Below are positions 50,332-61,000 of a stretch of DNA of 64,000 bases, in pieces. The stretch's first letter is position 1. Each line of letters begins with the position of its first letter. Under the pieces are notes generated by a model. It made no database searches, was not told the origin of the DNA, and saw only the letters and a program-made list of their open reading frames with translations. The translations under genes and the position numbers were made by a program. Source of the stretch: Pseudoalteromonas arctica A 37-1-2 (lineage in GTDB: Bacteria; Pseudomonadota; Gammaproteobacteria; Enterobacterales; Alteromonadaceae); assembly GCF_000238395.3 (NCBI RefSeq), contig NZ_CP011025.1, positions 2,046,001 to 2,110,000 on the forward strand, read 5' to 3'.

Positions 50332-51923
50332 ACACCCTCCTGTACTTTTTTAGTGTGTAGGCCTTCTAGGTAGACTTCAATTTCTTCTATCGATTTATTT
50401 TTAGTCTCTGGCATAAACTTAAATAACAATGCAAAGCCGGCTACACCCGATACGGTATAAAGTAAAAAGATGTTTGCAGCGCCTAAATTACTTAGCTGCC
50501 ATGGGAAAAACTGCTGAACAAAATAGCTAATTACACTGGCAATAAATGCAAAGGTAGGAATGGCCACACCTCGAATACGAGTCGGGAATATTTCAGAAAA
50601 TATCACCCACATAATTGGCCCAATCGAAAAGTGAAAGGCTGCAATAAAGCCCGCTATACCAAATGATATAAGTGGCGCGTTTATAGTTGCTGCGCGTGAA
50701 ATTAAATCGCTTTCAAATAATTGCTGTTGCGAAGCTGTAAGTACGCTCGCTAATGCCTGCTTAAATTCAATATCACTGTGATACACAGTACCAATTATGT
50801 GCTCCAGTCCTGTAATAGAATTTAACGCTGAAAACGAGGCTATATCCTCAGCCGACAAACTATATTCTGCCTGGCTAAAGCCTAAATAACACATAAACAA
50901 ACTAATTGTTGCAGCTGCTAATCCCCAAATAACAAGGGGTCTGCGCCCTAACTTATCTATCAAAGCAATAGCTACCACAGTAAATACAATACTGACTAAA
51001 CCAATTAAAACAGCGTTAAAAAAAGCCGCATCAGTGCCGACTCCCAGTTGTTCAAACACCGTTGGAGCATAAAACATTATGGCGTTAATCCCCGTCACTT
51101 GCTGCACAATAGCAATAGTAAAAGCAATAATGACAGCGGCGCGAACACGACTTTCGAGTAGTTGTTTAAATGAAGAAAAATACCCACCTGTTTCGCTGTA
51201 ATCAACCAAGCTCTCTTTAATACTCTTAAGTTGCTCTTGGGCCAATTCAGTATTTTTATTTAAACGATGCAAGATAGTTATAGCGCGTGTTTCGTTGCCT
51301 TTCATAACTAACCAACGCGGGCTTTGAGGTATAGTAAATAATAATAAAAACCATAAAATAGCAGGAATAATCTCAACGCCTAGCATCCAGCGCCATAAAT
51401 TATCTTGTACATTCCACTGTGTTACCCACTCAAAATTACTGTGAGCTAAATCAACAAGTAAGTAGTTAGCAAAATACGCTGCGGATAATCCAACAACAAT
51501 ATTTATTTGAATCATAGACACTAATTTACCACGGTACTTAGACGGTGCAACTTCGCCTATATACATAGCAGCGACTGATAAAGACGTGAATGCTAATCCA
51601 CCTATAAAACGAGCAGCAACTAATAGCTCGTAACTTGGCGCGAAAACCGATGCAATTGCCGACAGTATGTATATAAACGCAATGCCTATTAAAGTATTTT
51701 TTCGGCCAAACATATTGCATATGTAACCGGTAATGACTAAAGCAAATAGCACACCAAAACCAGGCGCACTCACTACAGTGCCTATTTGAATGTCTGATAA
51801 ATTGAATTCTGCCGATACAAAACGAACCGTACCTGAAATAAGAGCAGCGTCTAATCCAAATATAAAGCCGCCAAAGGCGACAATAAATGCAAAGAAAAAC
51901 ACATTACGTTTACTACCATTCAT
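50328..51923 (-). CDS. MFS sugar porter
   Basis: 531-aa inner-membrane sugar/H+ symporter with 12 predicted helices. Family motifs: GRKNTLIG after helix 2, KYRGKLVSM, QQVTGINAIMFY, DKLGRRPL, and PETKNKS-type PESP motif near the end. A long loop between helices 8 and 9 (about 375-430) is an oddity. The start is set at 51923 (GGA 8 nt upstream); in-frame starts at 51950 and 52013 exist, but the latter overlaps the operator. First gene of the kdgK-GH117-gal operon; may carry galactose or neoagarobiose. Confidence 0.9.
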   Translation of the reverse strand: MNGSKRNVFFFAFIVAFGGFIFGLDAALISGTVRFVSAEFNLSDIQIGTVVSAPGFGVLFALVITGYICNMFGRKNTLIGIAFIYILSAIASVFAPSYELLVAARFIGGLAFTSLSVAAMYIGEVAPSKYRGKLVSMIQINIVVGLSAAYFANYLLVDLAHSNFEWVTQWNVQDNLWRWMLGVEIIPAILWFLLLFTIPQSPRWLVMKGNETRAITILHRLNKNTELAQEQLKSIKESLVDYSETGGYFSSFKQLLESRVRAAVIIAFTIAIVQQVTGINAIMFYAPTVFEQLGVGTDAAFFNAVLIGLVSIVFTVVAIALIDKLGRRPLVIWGLAAATISLFMCYLGFSQAEYSLSAEDIASFSALNSITGLEHIIGTVYHSDIEFKQALASVLTASQQQLFESDLISRAATINAPLISFGIAGFIAAFHFSIGPIMWVIFSEIFPTRIRGVAIPTFAFIASVISYFVQQFFPWQLSNLGAANIFLLYTVSGVAGFALLFKFMPETKNKSIEEIEVYLEGLHTKKVQEGV

Positions 51924-52002
51924 ACTTCTATCCAACTTTGTTGTTATCATTGTGTGTTGCTTTATATAGAGAATAAAGCGAGTGCTAGTGTCAAAACCCA
52001 AT

Positions 52003-52014
52003 ATTGTTAACAAT
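52003..52014. promoter_or_regulatory. Predicted GntR operator (ATTGTTAACAAT) before the sugar porter operon
   Basis: Perfect 12-bp palindrome 79 bp upstream of the chosen porter start, in the divergent gap with GH50. Confidence 0.72.
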
Positions 52015-52178
52015 TAACCATGAGTAATGACTTCGAGACTATTTCAAAATTAACGCACTTGCAACATCTATTTTAAGAAATCATGCTTTAACTTAAATTC
52101 TTTTACAATTAACATTAAAAATTAGTTAAACAAAATCAAAAGTTTATTATAAATGACACACAAAAACACAAATTGCAC

Positions 52179-52190
52179 ATTGTCAACAAT
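52179..52190. promoter_or_regulatory. Predicted GntR operator (ATTGTCAACAAT) before GH50
   Basis: Same palindrome 59 bp upstream of the GH50 lipoprotein ATG, so the divergent porter/GH50 gap has one operator per gene, like the gap at 22375-22664. Confidence 0.72.
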
Positions 52191-52249
52191 ATTCAATTTT
52201 GTTTTTTTGTTGTATGGTATGTTAAATTGTAATTAAAGGTTGAACAGCA

Positions 52250-54589
52250 ATGAAATATAAAAAGAACATACTACTCACATCGCTCTTGCTTGCGCTAAGT
52301 GCCTGTAACCAACAAGAAATCAAGGTTGAAAAACCAACCAATGAGCCTACAGAGGTTAATTCAGCAGATGCATTAATGTATTTATTTGCTGATGCTGCAC
52401 ACACACAGCTAACCCCAGTTCAATACAAAAGTAATGCAGCCACTGTAAAGGCAGAAAACTCTGTATTAGATGTGACATTTCAATCTAAGAAAAATTCGTA
52501 CGCCAGTATTGTTTTTTCACCGGAAAAACCTTGGGATTGGAGTGAATTTAGTGATTTTAATCTTGCCTTTGAATTGGCAAACCCAGGAACACACTCTGTA
52601 CAAATTTATTTAGATATCTCCGATATTGACGGTGCTAACTATACGCGTAGCGTTAATGTGCCAGTAGGTGGATACAACACGTATTACGCAAAACTTGACG
52701 GCCACGACCTTGCAACGCCCGATGGCAAAGAAAATGTAGAACTTAACTTTACCTCAGGACTTCGCTCTAACCCAGATACGTGGGAGTCTGATGAGGTACA
52801 GTTTATTTCTATGTGGGGTAAAAAAAATCTTAACTTAAAAGGCATCGCTAAAATAGCAATTAGCGTGCAAAGTACATTGCATGACAAAGAGCTGGCAATA
52901 AAATCTATTTCACTTCGTAAAAACCCTCAATTTAATACTGCTTTTTTAACCAAGATTGTTGATGAATTTGGCCAAAATGCAAAACAAGAATTTTCAGGGA
53001 AGGTACATTCAGAAGCCGAGCTATTGAGCGACAAAAAACAAGAAGCAGCACAGTTACTTTCTAAACGCCCTACTAATCGCTCACGCTTTGGTGGCTGGGC
53101 AGAAGGTCCAAAATTAGAAGCTACTGGTTATTTTAGAGCGGCTAAATATAATGATAAATGGTCATTAGTCGACCCTGATGGCTATTTATACCTTGCAACT
53201 GGAATTGATATTATTCGTCTTGCAAACTCAACAACACTAACGGGTTACGATTTTGATCAAGCGTTGTTGGCTAAACCAGCTAATGCAGGTGTAACACCTG
53301 AGGATTCAAAAGGGTTAAACCAAGTAAATAAAGAAGCGCTTAAAAGCCGCTTTGTAGCGTCACAAGTGCGTAAAAATTTATTTGAATGGCTACCTGATTA
53401 TACCGATCCACTCGGTAAACATTTTGGCTATCGTAAAAGTGCGCATTCGGGTCCGTTAGAACACGGCGAAACATATAGCTTTTACGCAGCTAATTTAGAA
53501 CGTAAATATGGTCAAAATAATGCAGATTACATGCAAAAATGGCGAGAAGTTACCCTCGATAGAATGATTACATGGGGCTTTAGTTCATTAGGCAACTGGA
53601 CAGATCCAAGCTACTACGATAATCAAAAAGTGCCCTACTTTGCCAATGGTTGGATTATCGGTGACTTTAAAACCGTATCAAGCGGAAACGATTTTTGGGG
53701 AGCCATGCCGGATGTATTCGACCCTGAATTTACAGTGCGTGCTAACGAAACCGTTAGTGTTGTTGCAAAAGAAGTTAAAAATTCGCCTTGGGCAGTAGGT
53801 GTATTCATTGATAACGAAAAAAGCTTTGGCCGCCCTGATTCTGTTAAAAGCCATTATGGTATTGTAATAAACACATTAGGCCGTGATGCTAAAACAGTGC
53901 CTACTAAAGCTGAATTTTCTCGCTTAATGAAAGAAAAATATACTGATGTCGCTAAACTTAATAAGGTATGGCACTTAAACTTAGCTTCATGGGTTGAGTT
54001 TGACAAAGGTGTAACGGTTGATATAAAAAATGAAGAGCAGCTTGTCGATTTTTCTATATTACTCACCGCCTATGCTGATAAGTACTTTAGTGTGGTAAAT
54101 GCCGCTATGGATAAATACCTACCAAATCATATGTATTTAGGTGCGCGTTTTCCTGATTGGGGCATGCCTATAGAAGTTGTTAAAGCCTCGGCTAAATATG
54201 TTGATGTAATAAGTTTTAACGCATACAAAGAAGGTCTAAGGGATGACAAGTGGGCGTTTTTATCACAATTTGACAAACCCGCTATAATTGGTGAGTTTCA
54301 TGTTGGTTCATCTGATTCAGGATTATTTCATCCTGGGTTAATACATGCGGCTAATCAACAAGACAGAGCAAATATGTATACCGATTATATGAACTCAGTG
54401 ATCGACAACCCCTACTTTATAGGTGCTCATTGGTTTCAGTATATAGATTCTCCGATTACAGGCAGGGCTTACGATGGCGAAAATTATAATGTAGGCTTTA
54501 TAAGTGTCACTGATAGACCCTACATTGAAATGATTGAAGCCGCTAAAGCGATGAATGAGTCTATGTATGAGCGACGATTTAAAAAATAA
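52250..54589 (+). CDS. GH50 beta-agarase, lipoprotein
   Basis: 779 aa. Signal peptide with lipobox LSAC (Cys19), so outer-membrane or inner-membrane anchored. N-terminal sandwich (about 40-225), GH50 barrel from about 280 (GYFRAAKYNDKWSLVDPDGY). Catalytic Glu about 523 in GVFIDNE and Glu about 682 in IIGEFHVGS. Clearly homologous to 25398-27716 but divergent, with a different anchor, suggesting different cell location or product. Exo-type release of neoagarobiose for GH117 is the family norm. Divergent from the sugar porter operon. Confidence 0.93.
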   Translation: MKYKKNILLTSLLLALSACNQQEIKVEKPTNEPTEVNSADALMYLFADAAHTQLTPVQYKSNAATVKAENSVLDVTFQSKKNSYASIVFSPEKPWDWSEFSDFNLAFELANPGTHSVQIYLDISDIDGANYTRSVNVPVGGYNTYYAKLDGHDLATPDGKENVELNFTSGLRSNPDTWESDEVQFISMWGKKNLNLKGIAKIAISVQSTLHDKELAIKSISLRKNPQFNTAFLTKIVDEFGQNAKQEFSGKVHSEAELLSDKKQEAAQLLSKRPTNRSRFGGWAEGPKLEATGYFRAAKYNDKWSLVDPDGYLYLATGIDIIRLANSTTLTGYDFDQALLAKPANAGVTPEDSKGLNQVNKEALKSRFVASQVRKNLFEWLPDYTDPLGKHFGYRKSAHSGPLEHGETYSFYAANLERKYGQNNADYMQKWREVTLDRMITWGFSSLGNWTDPSYYDNQKVPYFANGWIIGDFKTVSSGNDFWGAMPDVFDPEFTVRANETVSVVAKEVKNSPWAVGVFIDNEKSFGRPDSVKSHYGIVINTLGRDAKTVPTKAEFSRLMKEKYTDVAKLNKVWHLNLASWVEFDKGVTVDIKNEEQLVDFSILLTAYADKYFSVVNAAMDKYLPNHMYLGARFPDWGMPIEVVKASAKYVDVISFNAYKEGLRDDKWAFLSQFDKPAIIGEFHVGSSDSGLFHPGLIHAANQQDRANMYTDYMNSVIDNPYFIGAHWFQYIDSPITGRAYDGENYNVGFISVTDRPYIEMIEAAKAMNESMYERRFKK

Positions 54590-54621
54590 TTACACATTCA
54601 TCATTTAATTGTATATTTATT

Positions 54622-54664
54622 GGTCTGTTGTAATGTGTTAACAATAGACCATTCCTTTTTTTTT
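54622..54664 (+). terminator. Terminator of the GH50 lipoprotein gene
   Basis: GGTCTGTTGT / ACAATAGACC stem (one G-U pair, 9-nt loop), followed by ATTCC and a run of T. The 3' arm includes TGTGTTAACAAT (54634-54645), a degenerate copy of the operator, which may be chance. Confidence 0.75.
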
Positions 54665-54761
54665 ATATACACTGAGATAAGTACATGATCTTAACTCGAA
54701 TAACGACTATTTATTAACCGTAGCTAAGGTCACATAAAGTAAATTAAATCTAGGAATAAAT

Positions 54762-55376
54762 ATGGCTGGTAACAGAGCAACAAAAATTTTGTCTGTAAAA
54801 GATCAAATCGCTGAACAATTACGTTCAGATATAATCTCTGGTGAAATGCCACCACAAACTAAGTTAAATGAAAAAGAGCTGGCAGAGCGCTTTGGTCTCT
54901 CCAGAGGTCCAATTCGAGATGTGATTTTGCAATTAACAAAAGAAGGTCTGTTGATTTCGCGAAACAATTGTGGCGCATCAGTCAACAGCGTACTAGAGCC
55001 TAAGCTACAGCGTTTAATGATTAAACTTCGTCGCAGCATAGAAGAGTACGCAATCACAGAGTTAAACGGTAATTTAACTGAGCAAAACATTGCTGAACTT
55101 GAAGGTATCTTAGCATCTCTAGAAGACGCACTCGATCGCGAAGATTATACCGAAGTAACTAAAATCGATATTTCGTTTCATCAGTATTTAATATACCAAG
55201 CTGGGGGCGAAGAGCTGGTAAATATTTGGTATCCGTATGTCATGCGTATGCGTTTAAACTACAAACGTATTACCTCAAGCTCTGAGTGTGTTAATGAGCA
55301 TCGCGCTATTTTAGAAGCACTTAAAGCTCAAGATAGCGCTGCAGCAGTTAAGGCTGTAAAACATAATATCAAATAA
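54762..55376 (+). CDS. GntR-family (FadR/FCD) transcriptional regulator
   Basis: 204 aa. Winged HTH about 10-75 (LNEKELAERFGLSRGPIRDVI), then an FCD ligand-binding helical bundle with metal-ligand-like residues (Asp/His in DISFHQYL, His in NEHRAIL, His in VKHNIK). It stops right after the last His, somewhat shorter than most members, next to a non-coding stretch with signs of decay, so the end may be truncated. By position it is the likely reader of the ATTGTYAACAAT sites; the effector would be an agar-derived sugar acid. Confidence 0.85.
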   Translation: MAGNRATKILSVKDQIAEQLRSDIISGEMPPQTKLNEKELAERFGLSRGPIRDVILQLTKEGLLISRNNCGASVNSVLEPKLQRLMIKLRRSIEEYAITELNGNLTEQNIAELEGILASLEDALDREDYTEVTKIDISFHQYLIYQAGGEELVNIWYPYVMRMRLNYKRITSSSECVNEHRAILEALKAQDSAAAVKAVKHNIK

Positions 55377-55661
55377 CTACTTTCGAAGTCATTTTGATAC
55401 TCCGTTATATAAACTAGCGGCTATGAAGTCATAAGGGCATGTTGATCTTTGTGGATTGAAATTTGTTCAATCTAGGAGCCGATTTAATCGCGGCCCGAGA
55501 TTTGTAGTCTAGTGGGCTACCGAGCAAAACCTCCGCATCCAGCTCACGCCCCTTACCATCATCCATGTAGGTAAGAAAGAGTAAATCACCCTAGTTTATA
55601 TAAATTTCAGTTATAAAAAACTACCCTTTATTTATTACATTAAATGCATGAACACTCAATA
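55377..55661. other. Intergenic stretch with possible mobile-element relic
   Basis: A 285-bp gap between the regulator and pbpC. On the minus strand 55429-55566 is a 45-codon open frame (MDDGKGRELDAEVLLGSPLD ... KFQSTKINMPL) of higher G+C than its surroundings, not recognised. It could be a terminal piece of an insertion element or a small gene; no firm call. No other signal seen. Confidence 0.3.
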
Positions 55662-58046
55662 TCACTGAACGAGCTTTACACGCATTGAGACTGATGCGCT
55701 ACGCCCTAAATTATCAACCACTCTTACGTCAAATTCGCCTACTTGCGGGTGCCAGAAAAAAGGCGTATCTCGCTCTACTTTACCAACAAAGCTGTTATCT
55801 ACAAACCAATATAAAATACGTGAATCTGTATCTGTGATTGCGCTAAAAGGCAGGCCTTCTTGCTTCAATTTACTGGCTCTTATCGTGTAGCTAATTAAAT
55901 TACTCGGGGATGTAATACTCGGTGCTGAGCCTCGTGTACTCGTGTCATTAATTAAGCAGGAATCTAAATAAGGTGGAGGCTGGCGTTTAACAATGCCTGC
56001 TTGTTTAAATAATCTGACTAAGTCAGATGGCCAAAATTCATAAACTGCCTTTGTAGTTGTAGATTCAACATACTGACAAGCACGTAATCCCGATACTTTA
56101 TCAATATAAATTTCACGATGTACATCGGACACTTTAATTGGCGACTTACCTGGAATAAAAAGCCCTTTTTCTGTTTTAGGGCAATGCACATTAGGTAAAT
56201 CACCTGTTGTTGAACAAATATCTACTTCTGTAATATTTAAACCACCTGGTTTTATATTGCCTTTGATTAAGCCGTAACTATCTAATGAACGTATTATTTC
56301 AAAAAATAAAGGCGCGGCTGCTTGTCGCCCAATAAAAGATGGGTGCCCTTCTCCTGAGAAATTACCCACCCATGTAGCTAAAACATACGGACCAACAATA
56401 CCTACTGACCATGCATCGCGAAAAGCAAATGAAGTACCTGTTTTCCAATATACAGGGTATGATTGTCTTCTTTCTTTTTGAAATGAGATTTCATCAACTG
56501 CACTATTTTCACTTAGCATTTGTAAAGTCAGGTAGGCTGCCTCTGGGCTGATGAGTTGCTTGATATGATTGTTTTGATTATTTGGGTTGTTTTCGTTAAT
56601 AACAGTGGCGTCTTTTTTTAATATAACTTCATCCTTATACACCCCTAAATTAGCTAACATGGCGTATAACTTAACGAGCTCTAGCATCGTTACTTCACTG
56701 CCGCCCAGCGCAAGCGCTAAACCATAAAACTCTTTGGGCTGAAGCTTTTTAATATCGGCTGCAACGAGTAAATCGTATAGCCCAACTTTTTGTAAGCGAT
56801 ACATCAAATTAACAGCAGGCACATTACGGCTCAGCACTAGCGATTCAGTAGCCGATATAGGCCCTAAAAACTGCTGATCGTAATTCTCTGGTGTATATCC
56901 TCCAAAGCGTTTGGGGGCATCTTTTACAAGCGTTAATGGATGAATTAACCCTTCGTCTATAGCAAGCGCATAAATAAATGGTTTAAGGGTTGAACCTGGT
57001 GAACGCTTAGCTCTTACACCATTTACTTGACCGCTAATGTCATTATTAAAAAAATCCACAGAGCCTAATTCAGCAACTACTTCCATAGTTTTATAATTTA
57101 GTAAAATAGCAGACGTATTACTAAGCCCGTCTCTATGCCTGCGATTAATGTAATTTCTTGCATGGCGCTGAAGTAAGTTTTGTAAATTAAGGTCTATCGA
57201 CGTTTTATATTCTCCAGGCTTTAGGTGCGGGTACTCGCTTTGTAAATTATCAATAAAATGTGGAGCTTCAAAAGGCAAGTCTGAAGAGGCATATACCTTT
57301 ATCGGTAATTGCATAGCTGCTAGCCAGTGTTTATCGTCTGGGTACTTTTCAAGCCAACGAGTAAACAGTTTTTTTCTTGTTTCTAGCAATACCAGTTTAG
57401 CCGATTTTTTAATGGGATTTCGTTTGGTTGGGTTTTGCGGGATTAAGCTAAGTAATAATGACTCAGGTAAATTAAGATCAATAGCTGGTTTCTTAAAATA
57501 AATTAAACTGGCTGCACCGACACCTTCAATATTTGATCCATAAGGCGCTAAGTTAAAATACGCCTCGAGTATTTGGTTTTTACTGTAGTGTCTCTCAATT
57601 TGTAACGCTCGAAGTATTTGTTCTACTTTTCCAAAAATAACATGCGTATTCATCCCAAAGTGCAACCGGGCTACTTGCATTGTTATTGTTGACGCACCGA
57701 CTCGGTGACTTCTTTTAATATAGCTAGTATAAAACGCATTTATTAAAGCAATAAAATCGATACCAATATGCTCATAAAAGTCTTGGTCTTCATACAATAA
57801 AGTAGCTTGTTGAACGCTCAAAGGGATTTTATCTATTGGCGTCCATAATCTATATCTATCGTCTGCGGCTAAATTTAAACGAAGTAATTTATCACTGCTA
57901 TCGTAAAAAGCCGTTGAGTAAGCATTGGGTTGGGTAATATCCGGCTTTGGAGTAAATAAATACAACAGCACTGCAAGCAGTGCTGTTGTAAAAAAAGCCG
58001 TTTTTATTATAAAACTAAGCTTTTTATTTAGCGACGGTAACATCAA
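55662..58046 (-). CDS. pbpC: Penicillin-binding protein 1C
   Basis: 794 aa (E. coli 770). N-terminal membrane helix about 10-30, glycosyltransferase family 51 domain (EDQDFYEHIGID, then GASTITMQVAR), transpeptidase domain with SxxK in RSPGSTLKPF, SRN, and KTGTS, and the PBP1C-specific C-terminal domain. Overlaps the end of the macroglobulin gene by 23 nt; the pair pbpC-yfhM is conserved in Gram-negatives and probably links cell-wall repair with protease defence. Confidence 0.95.
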   Translation of the reverse strand: MMLPSLNKKLSFIIKTAFFTTALLAVLLYLFTPKPDITQPNAYSTAFYDSSDKLLRLNLAADDRYRLWTPIDKIPLSVQQATLLYEDQDFYEHIGIDFIALINAFYTSYIKRSHRVGASTITMQVARLHFGMNTHVIFGKVEQILRALQIERHYSKNQILEAYFNLAPYGSNIEGVGAASLIYFKKPAIDLNLPESLLLSLIPQNPTKRNPIKKSAKLVLLETRKKLFTRWLEKYPDDKHWLAAMQLPIKVYASSDLPFEAPHFIDNLQSEYPHLKPGEYKTSIDLNLQNLLQRHARNYINRRHRDGLSNTSAILLNYKTMEVVAELGSVDFFNNDISGQVNGVRAKRSPGSTLKPFIYALAIDEGLIHPLTLVKDAPKRFGGYTPENYDQQFLGPISATESLVLSRNVPAVNLMYRLQKVGLYDLLVAADIKKLQPKEFYGLALALGGSEVTMLELVKLYAMLANLGVYKDEVILKKDATVINENNPNNQNNHIKQLISPEAAYLTLQMLSENSAVDEISFQKERRQSYPVYWKTGTSFAFRDAWSVGIVGPYVLATWVGNFSGEGHPSFIGRQAAAPLFFEIIRSLDSYGLIKGNIKPGGLNITEVDICSTTGDLPNVHCPKTEKGLFIPGKSPIKVSDVHREIYIDKVSGLRACQYVESTTTKAVYEFWPSDLVRLFKQAGIVKRQPPPYLDSCLINDTSTRGSAPSITSPSNLISYTIRASKLKQEGLPFSAITDTDSRILYWFVDNSFVGKVERDTPFFWHPQVGEFDVRVVDNLGRSASVSMRVKLVQ

Positions 58047-61000
58047 AACGACCCGATTTTGAGTGCGCTTTAATACTTAAATCATACATAGATTCAGCAT
58101 AAGCCGATGGCACTACAAAGCTGCCAGATGCAGTAGCCTTAATCTTGTAAGTAAGCTCAGTCATGCTATCGCCAAAGCTGCCATATAATATAACGCGATC
58201 CTCTCGTATATCTTTATAATCAGAGGTCCAGCGATTATAACTATTGCGAACGCTGTCTCTGAGTACTTCAAACCCACCAGGTAGTAAATCAATAACAGCA
58301 ACATCCGAAATATTTTTACCCGTTGTACTACGCACTCGTAATACAACGTTTAGTTCTTGACCTTGAACAGCGGTGGTTATCACATTACCTTTATCGTCTT
58401 GGTATTCTCTGACAACTTCTAAACCATTACTTAATGACTTTTGTGGCACGTTTGTATCAAAACCAGCTTGGCTCATCATGTAAAATGAGCGAGGTGGCGC
58501 TAATACATCAAGCGTTTTAACGTCATTTAAAAACGAGGCTTTAGGATAAGGTGTATAGGTTACGTCTAATGCCTTTTTTTCTGCCATTGTCGTTGTTGCC
58601 ATTATTTTTACATTTTCAGGCTGGGCTTGTGATAACGCAACTTTTGAGTATGCCGTCATAGCAAGTACAGACCAAGCAGACGACAACGTGTTGTAGTCTC
58701 CTTTAAAAATAGGGTCAACGACATTAAACAAATCATCTTTAGTTAACTGCTTTAAGCGAGCAGGAAAATGTTTTGATAACAAATAAATATACTGTCCGTC
58801 GTGAGCTAAACGTGAGTCGTAAGCGCCCCAATTATCGTGCTGGGTATCTTGCCCAATTTTATAGCTATGGATCAGTGCTTGCGCTTTGTCGCTAGCACGT
58901 AATAGCTGATAAGTTGCGCCCATAAACGCGGACGTTATATCTTGTTGCCATACTTTGCTATTACTCGCATTTACACTTTTTTCTAAATCAGATAAGTAAT
59001 TAGTTGTTACCTCACCTTGTCGTGTTAGCAAATAAATGGCATAAGCGCGGTTTCTGTCATTCGTCTCTAAAGATCCGCTCGCTATACTGCGCACACCTTC
59101 AAAACCACTGCTCCACATATCATAAGGTATTGCTACGCCCGCTTCTTTTGCATCTAATAAAAAATGCATAACATAAAGAGAAGAATAAATAGATGCACTA
59201 GAATTACCCGGCCATAACATAAATCTGCCATCAGGTAACTGACGTTGACGAAGGGTATCTATTAAGTTGTTTATACGCTCATGTTTATAAGATACATCAC
59301 CCATATAACTTGGGTGTTCTAAATAACTCAGCACCGGAAACACACTACTCACTACTTGCTCGGTACACATATGAGGAAAGTTATCTAAATAACTAATAAG
59401 ACCATCAACAAGCGCTAACGGGCTTTGTGAAGCGGTAATATTATTTTGTGATAAGTTAGGATATAGCTGTCTCGAAACCGCTATTTCTTTTTTACCTGAT
59501 TCACTAAAGCCACTTTCAAAGCTACTAACAAATGCAACCGCAGGGCGCACACTTAACGTTGCCGTGCGTTGGCTAACATTGTCACCCGATAACGCAGTAA
59601 ATGTAATTGATGCAGCGCCAAGCTTATCAAGCACTTTCACTCTAAACGTTAATGTGTCTTCTGATTTTTCATCAATATTTAGCGTTAATTTTTTATCGCT
59701 TATTATTTCAATGTTGCTTGAAGTAAGCGCTTCTACCGTAATTGGCAGTTGTTTACCTGAATCCTCAACGCCATTAGCAATACCAAGTACAATATCAAAC
59801 TCATCGCCTGGTGCTGCTGTCGTTAATACATTAGGAGTTAATATAAAGGGCCCTTTCACAAGTGTTGTACTTTCTTTAACACCAACACCCTCGTCATTTA
59901 CGGCAATAGCAATTACACGTACCTGACCTGCAAAAGTATCTGGGATAGTAAACGTATGTTTTTTCGTTTTAGCATCAGCCGATAAAATACCAGACCAAAA
60001 TGCGACTGGTTTTTGTACCTTACGAGAAAACGGGTTAAGTTGCTTGCTCTTGCGGTTCATTGCCATTGATTCTGCATAACCACCACCCGCAGCTGCAAGC
60101 TCTTGCACTAGTTTAAATTCAGGTAAAATAAGATCAACAATTTGCATGGTACTGACTTCTAAAGCACGTTTTTGTAAGAAGTGATTTAACGGCTTTGGCG
60201 TCCGATAATTCGCCACTTGTAAAATACCTTCATCTACAGCAAATAACAGAACACGTGAAGGTGATTTGGCACTATATGAAATGACTAAATCGTCACCTGG
60301 TTTTACTTTATCAGGTATGTTTACGTCAAAACCTATTGCGCGTTTACTACGATCAATCGCAAATGGTTTAACTGCGTAGCTTAATGGGCTTGTAAATATT
60401 TCTTTCGATTCAAGGCTTCGAACAAATGAAACATTAACATACGCATTGCCTTCTATCCCTTGAGGTAACGTTATGGTTTGTATGCTACTTGTTGTTTTAC
60501 TCTCAAACCATTTAAAAGCGTGTACTTTATTAGTTTCAATTGTAATTAAACCCGAGCCAACATAAGGCGCTACAATACTTATTTCAATTGTTTCGCCCGG
60601 TTTGTAATCCGGTTTATTTAATTGAACTTGCAGTTCAGCATTCTTTTCAAGCTTACCCGCTAAGTTACCCGTGCCGGTTATCGTAAATGATACCCTACTA
60701 ACGGTATTCCCTTTGCCATCAACGAGTTCTATTAAGTAATCACCTGGTTCAGCAGTGGGTAATTCGTAGTTTGCGCCATCTTGTTTAATGTAAAACGGGT
60801 TGCTTGATATCTGTTTGTTTTTTCTAACCGATTGGTACTTATAAGTGCCGTTATTTTGTTGCACCAACGTAGATACATATTGTTGTTCTATTAAATTTAG
60901 CGATAAATCATCACGAGCTACTTGCTCAGTTTCTGAATTAATATTAATAAATTTTACAACACGTTTTGACTCTTTTGATATGTAGCTTAAATCGCCATCG

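Noticed and set aside
54634..54645. TGTGTTAACAAT as a true operator before the GntR gene
   Set aside because: It forms the loop and 3' arm of the GH50 terminator and matches only one half-site well; kept as weak support for autoregulation, not called as a site.
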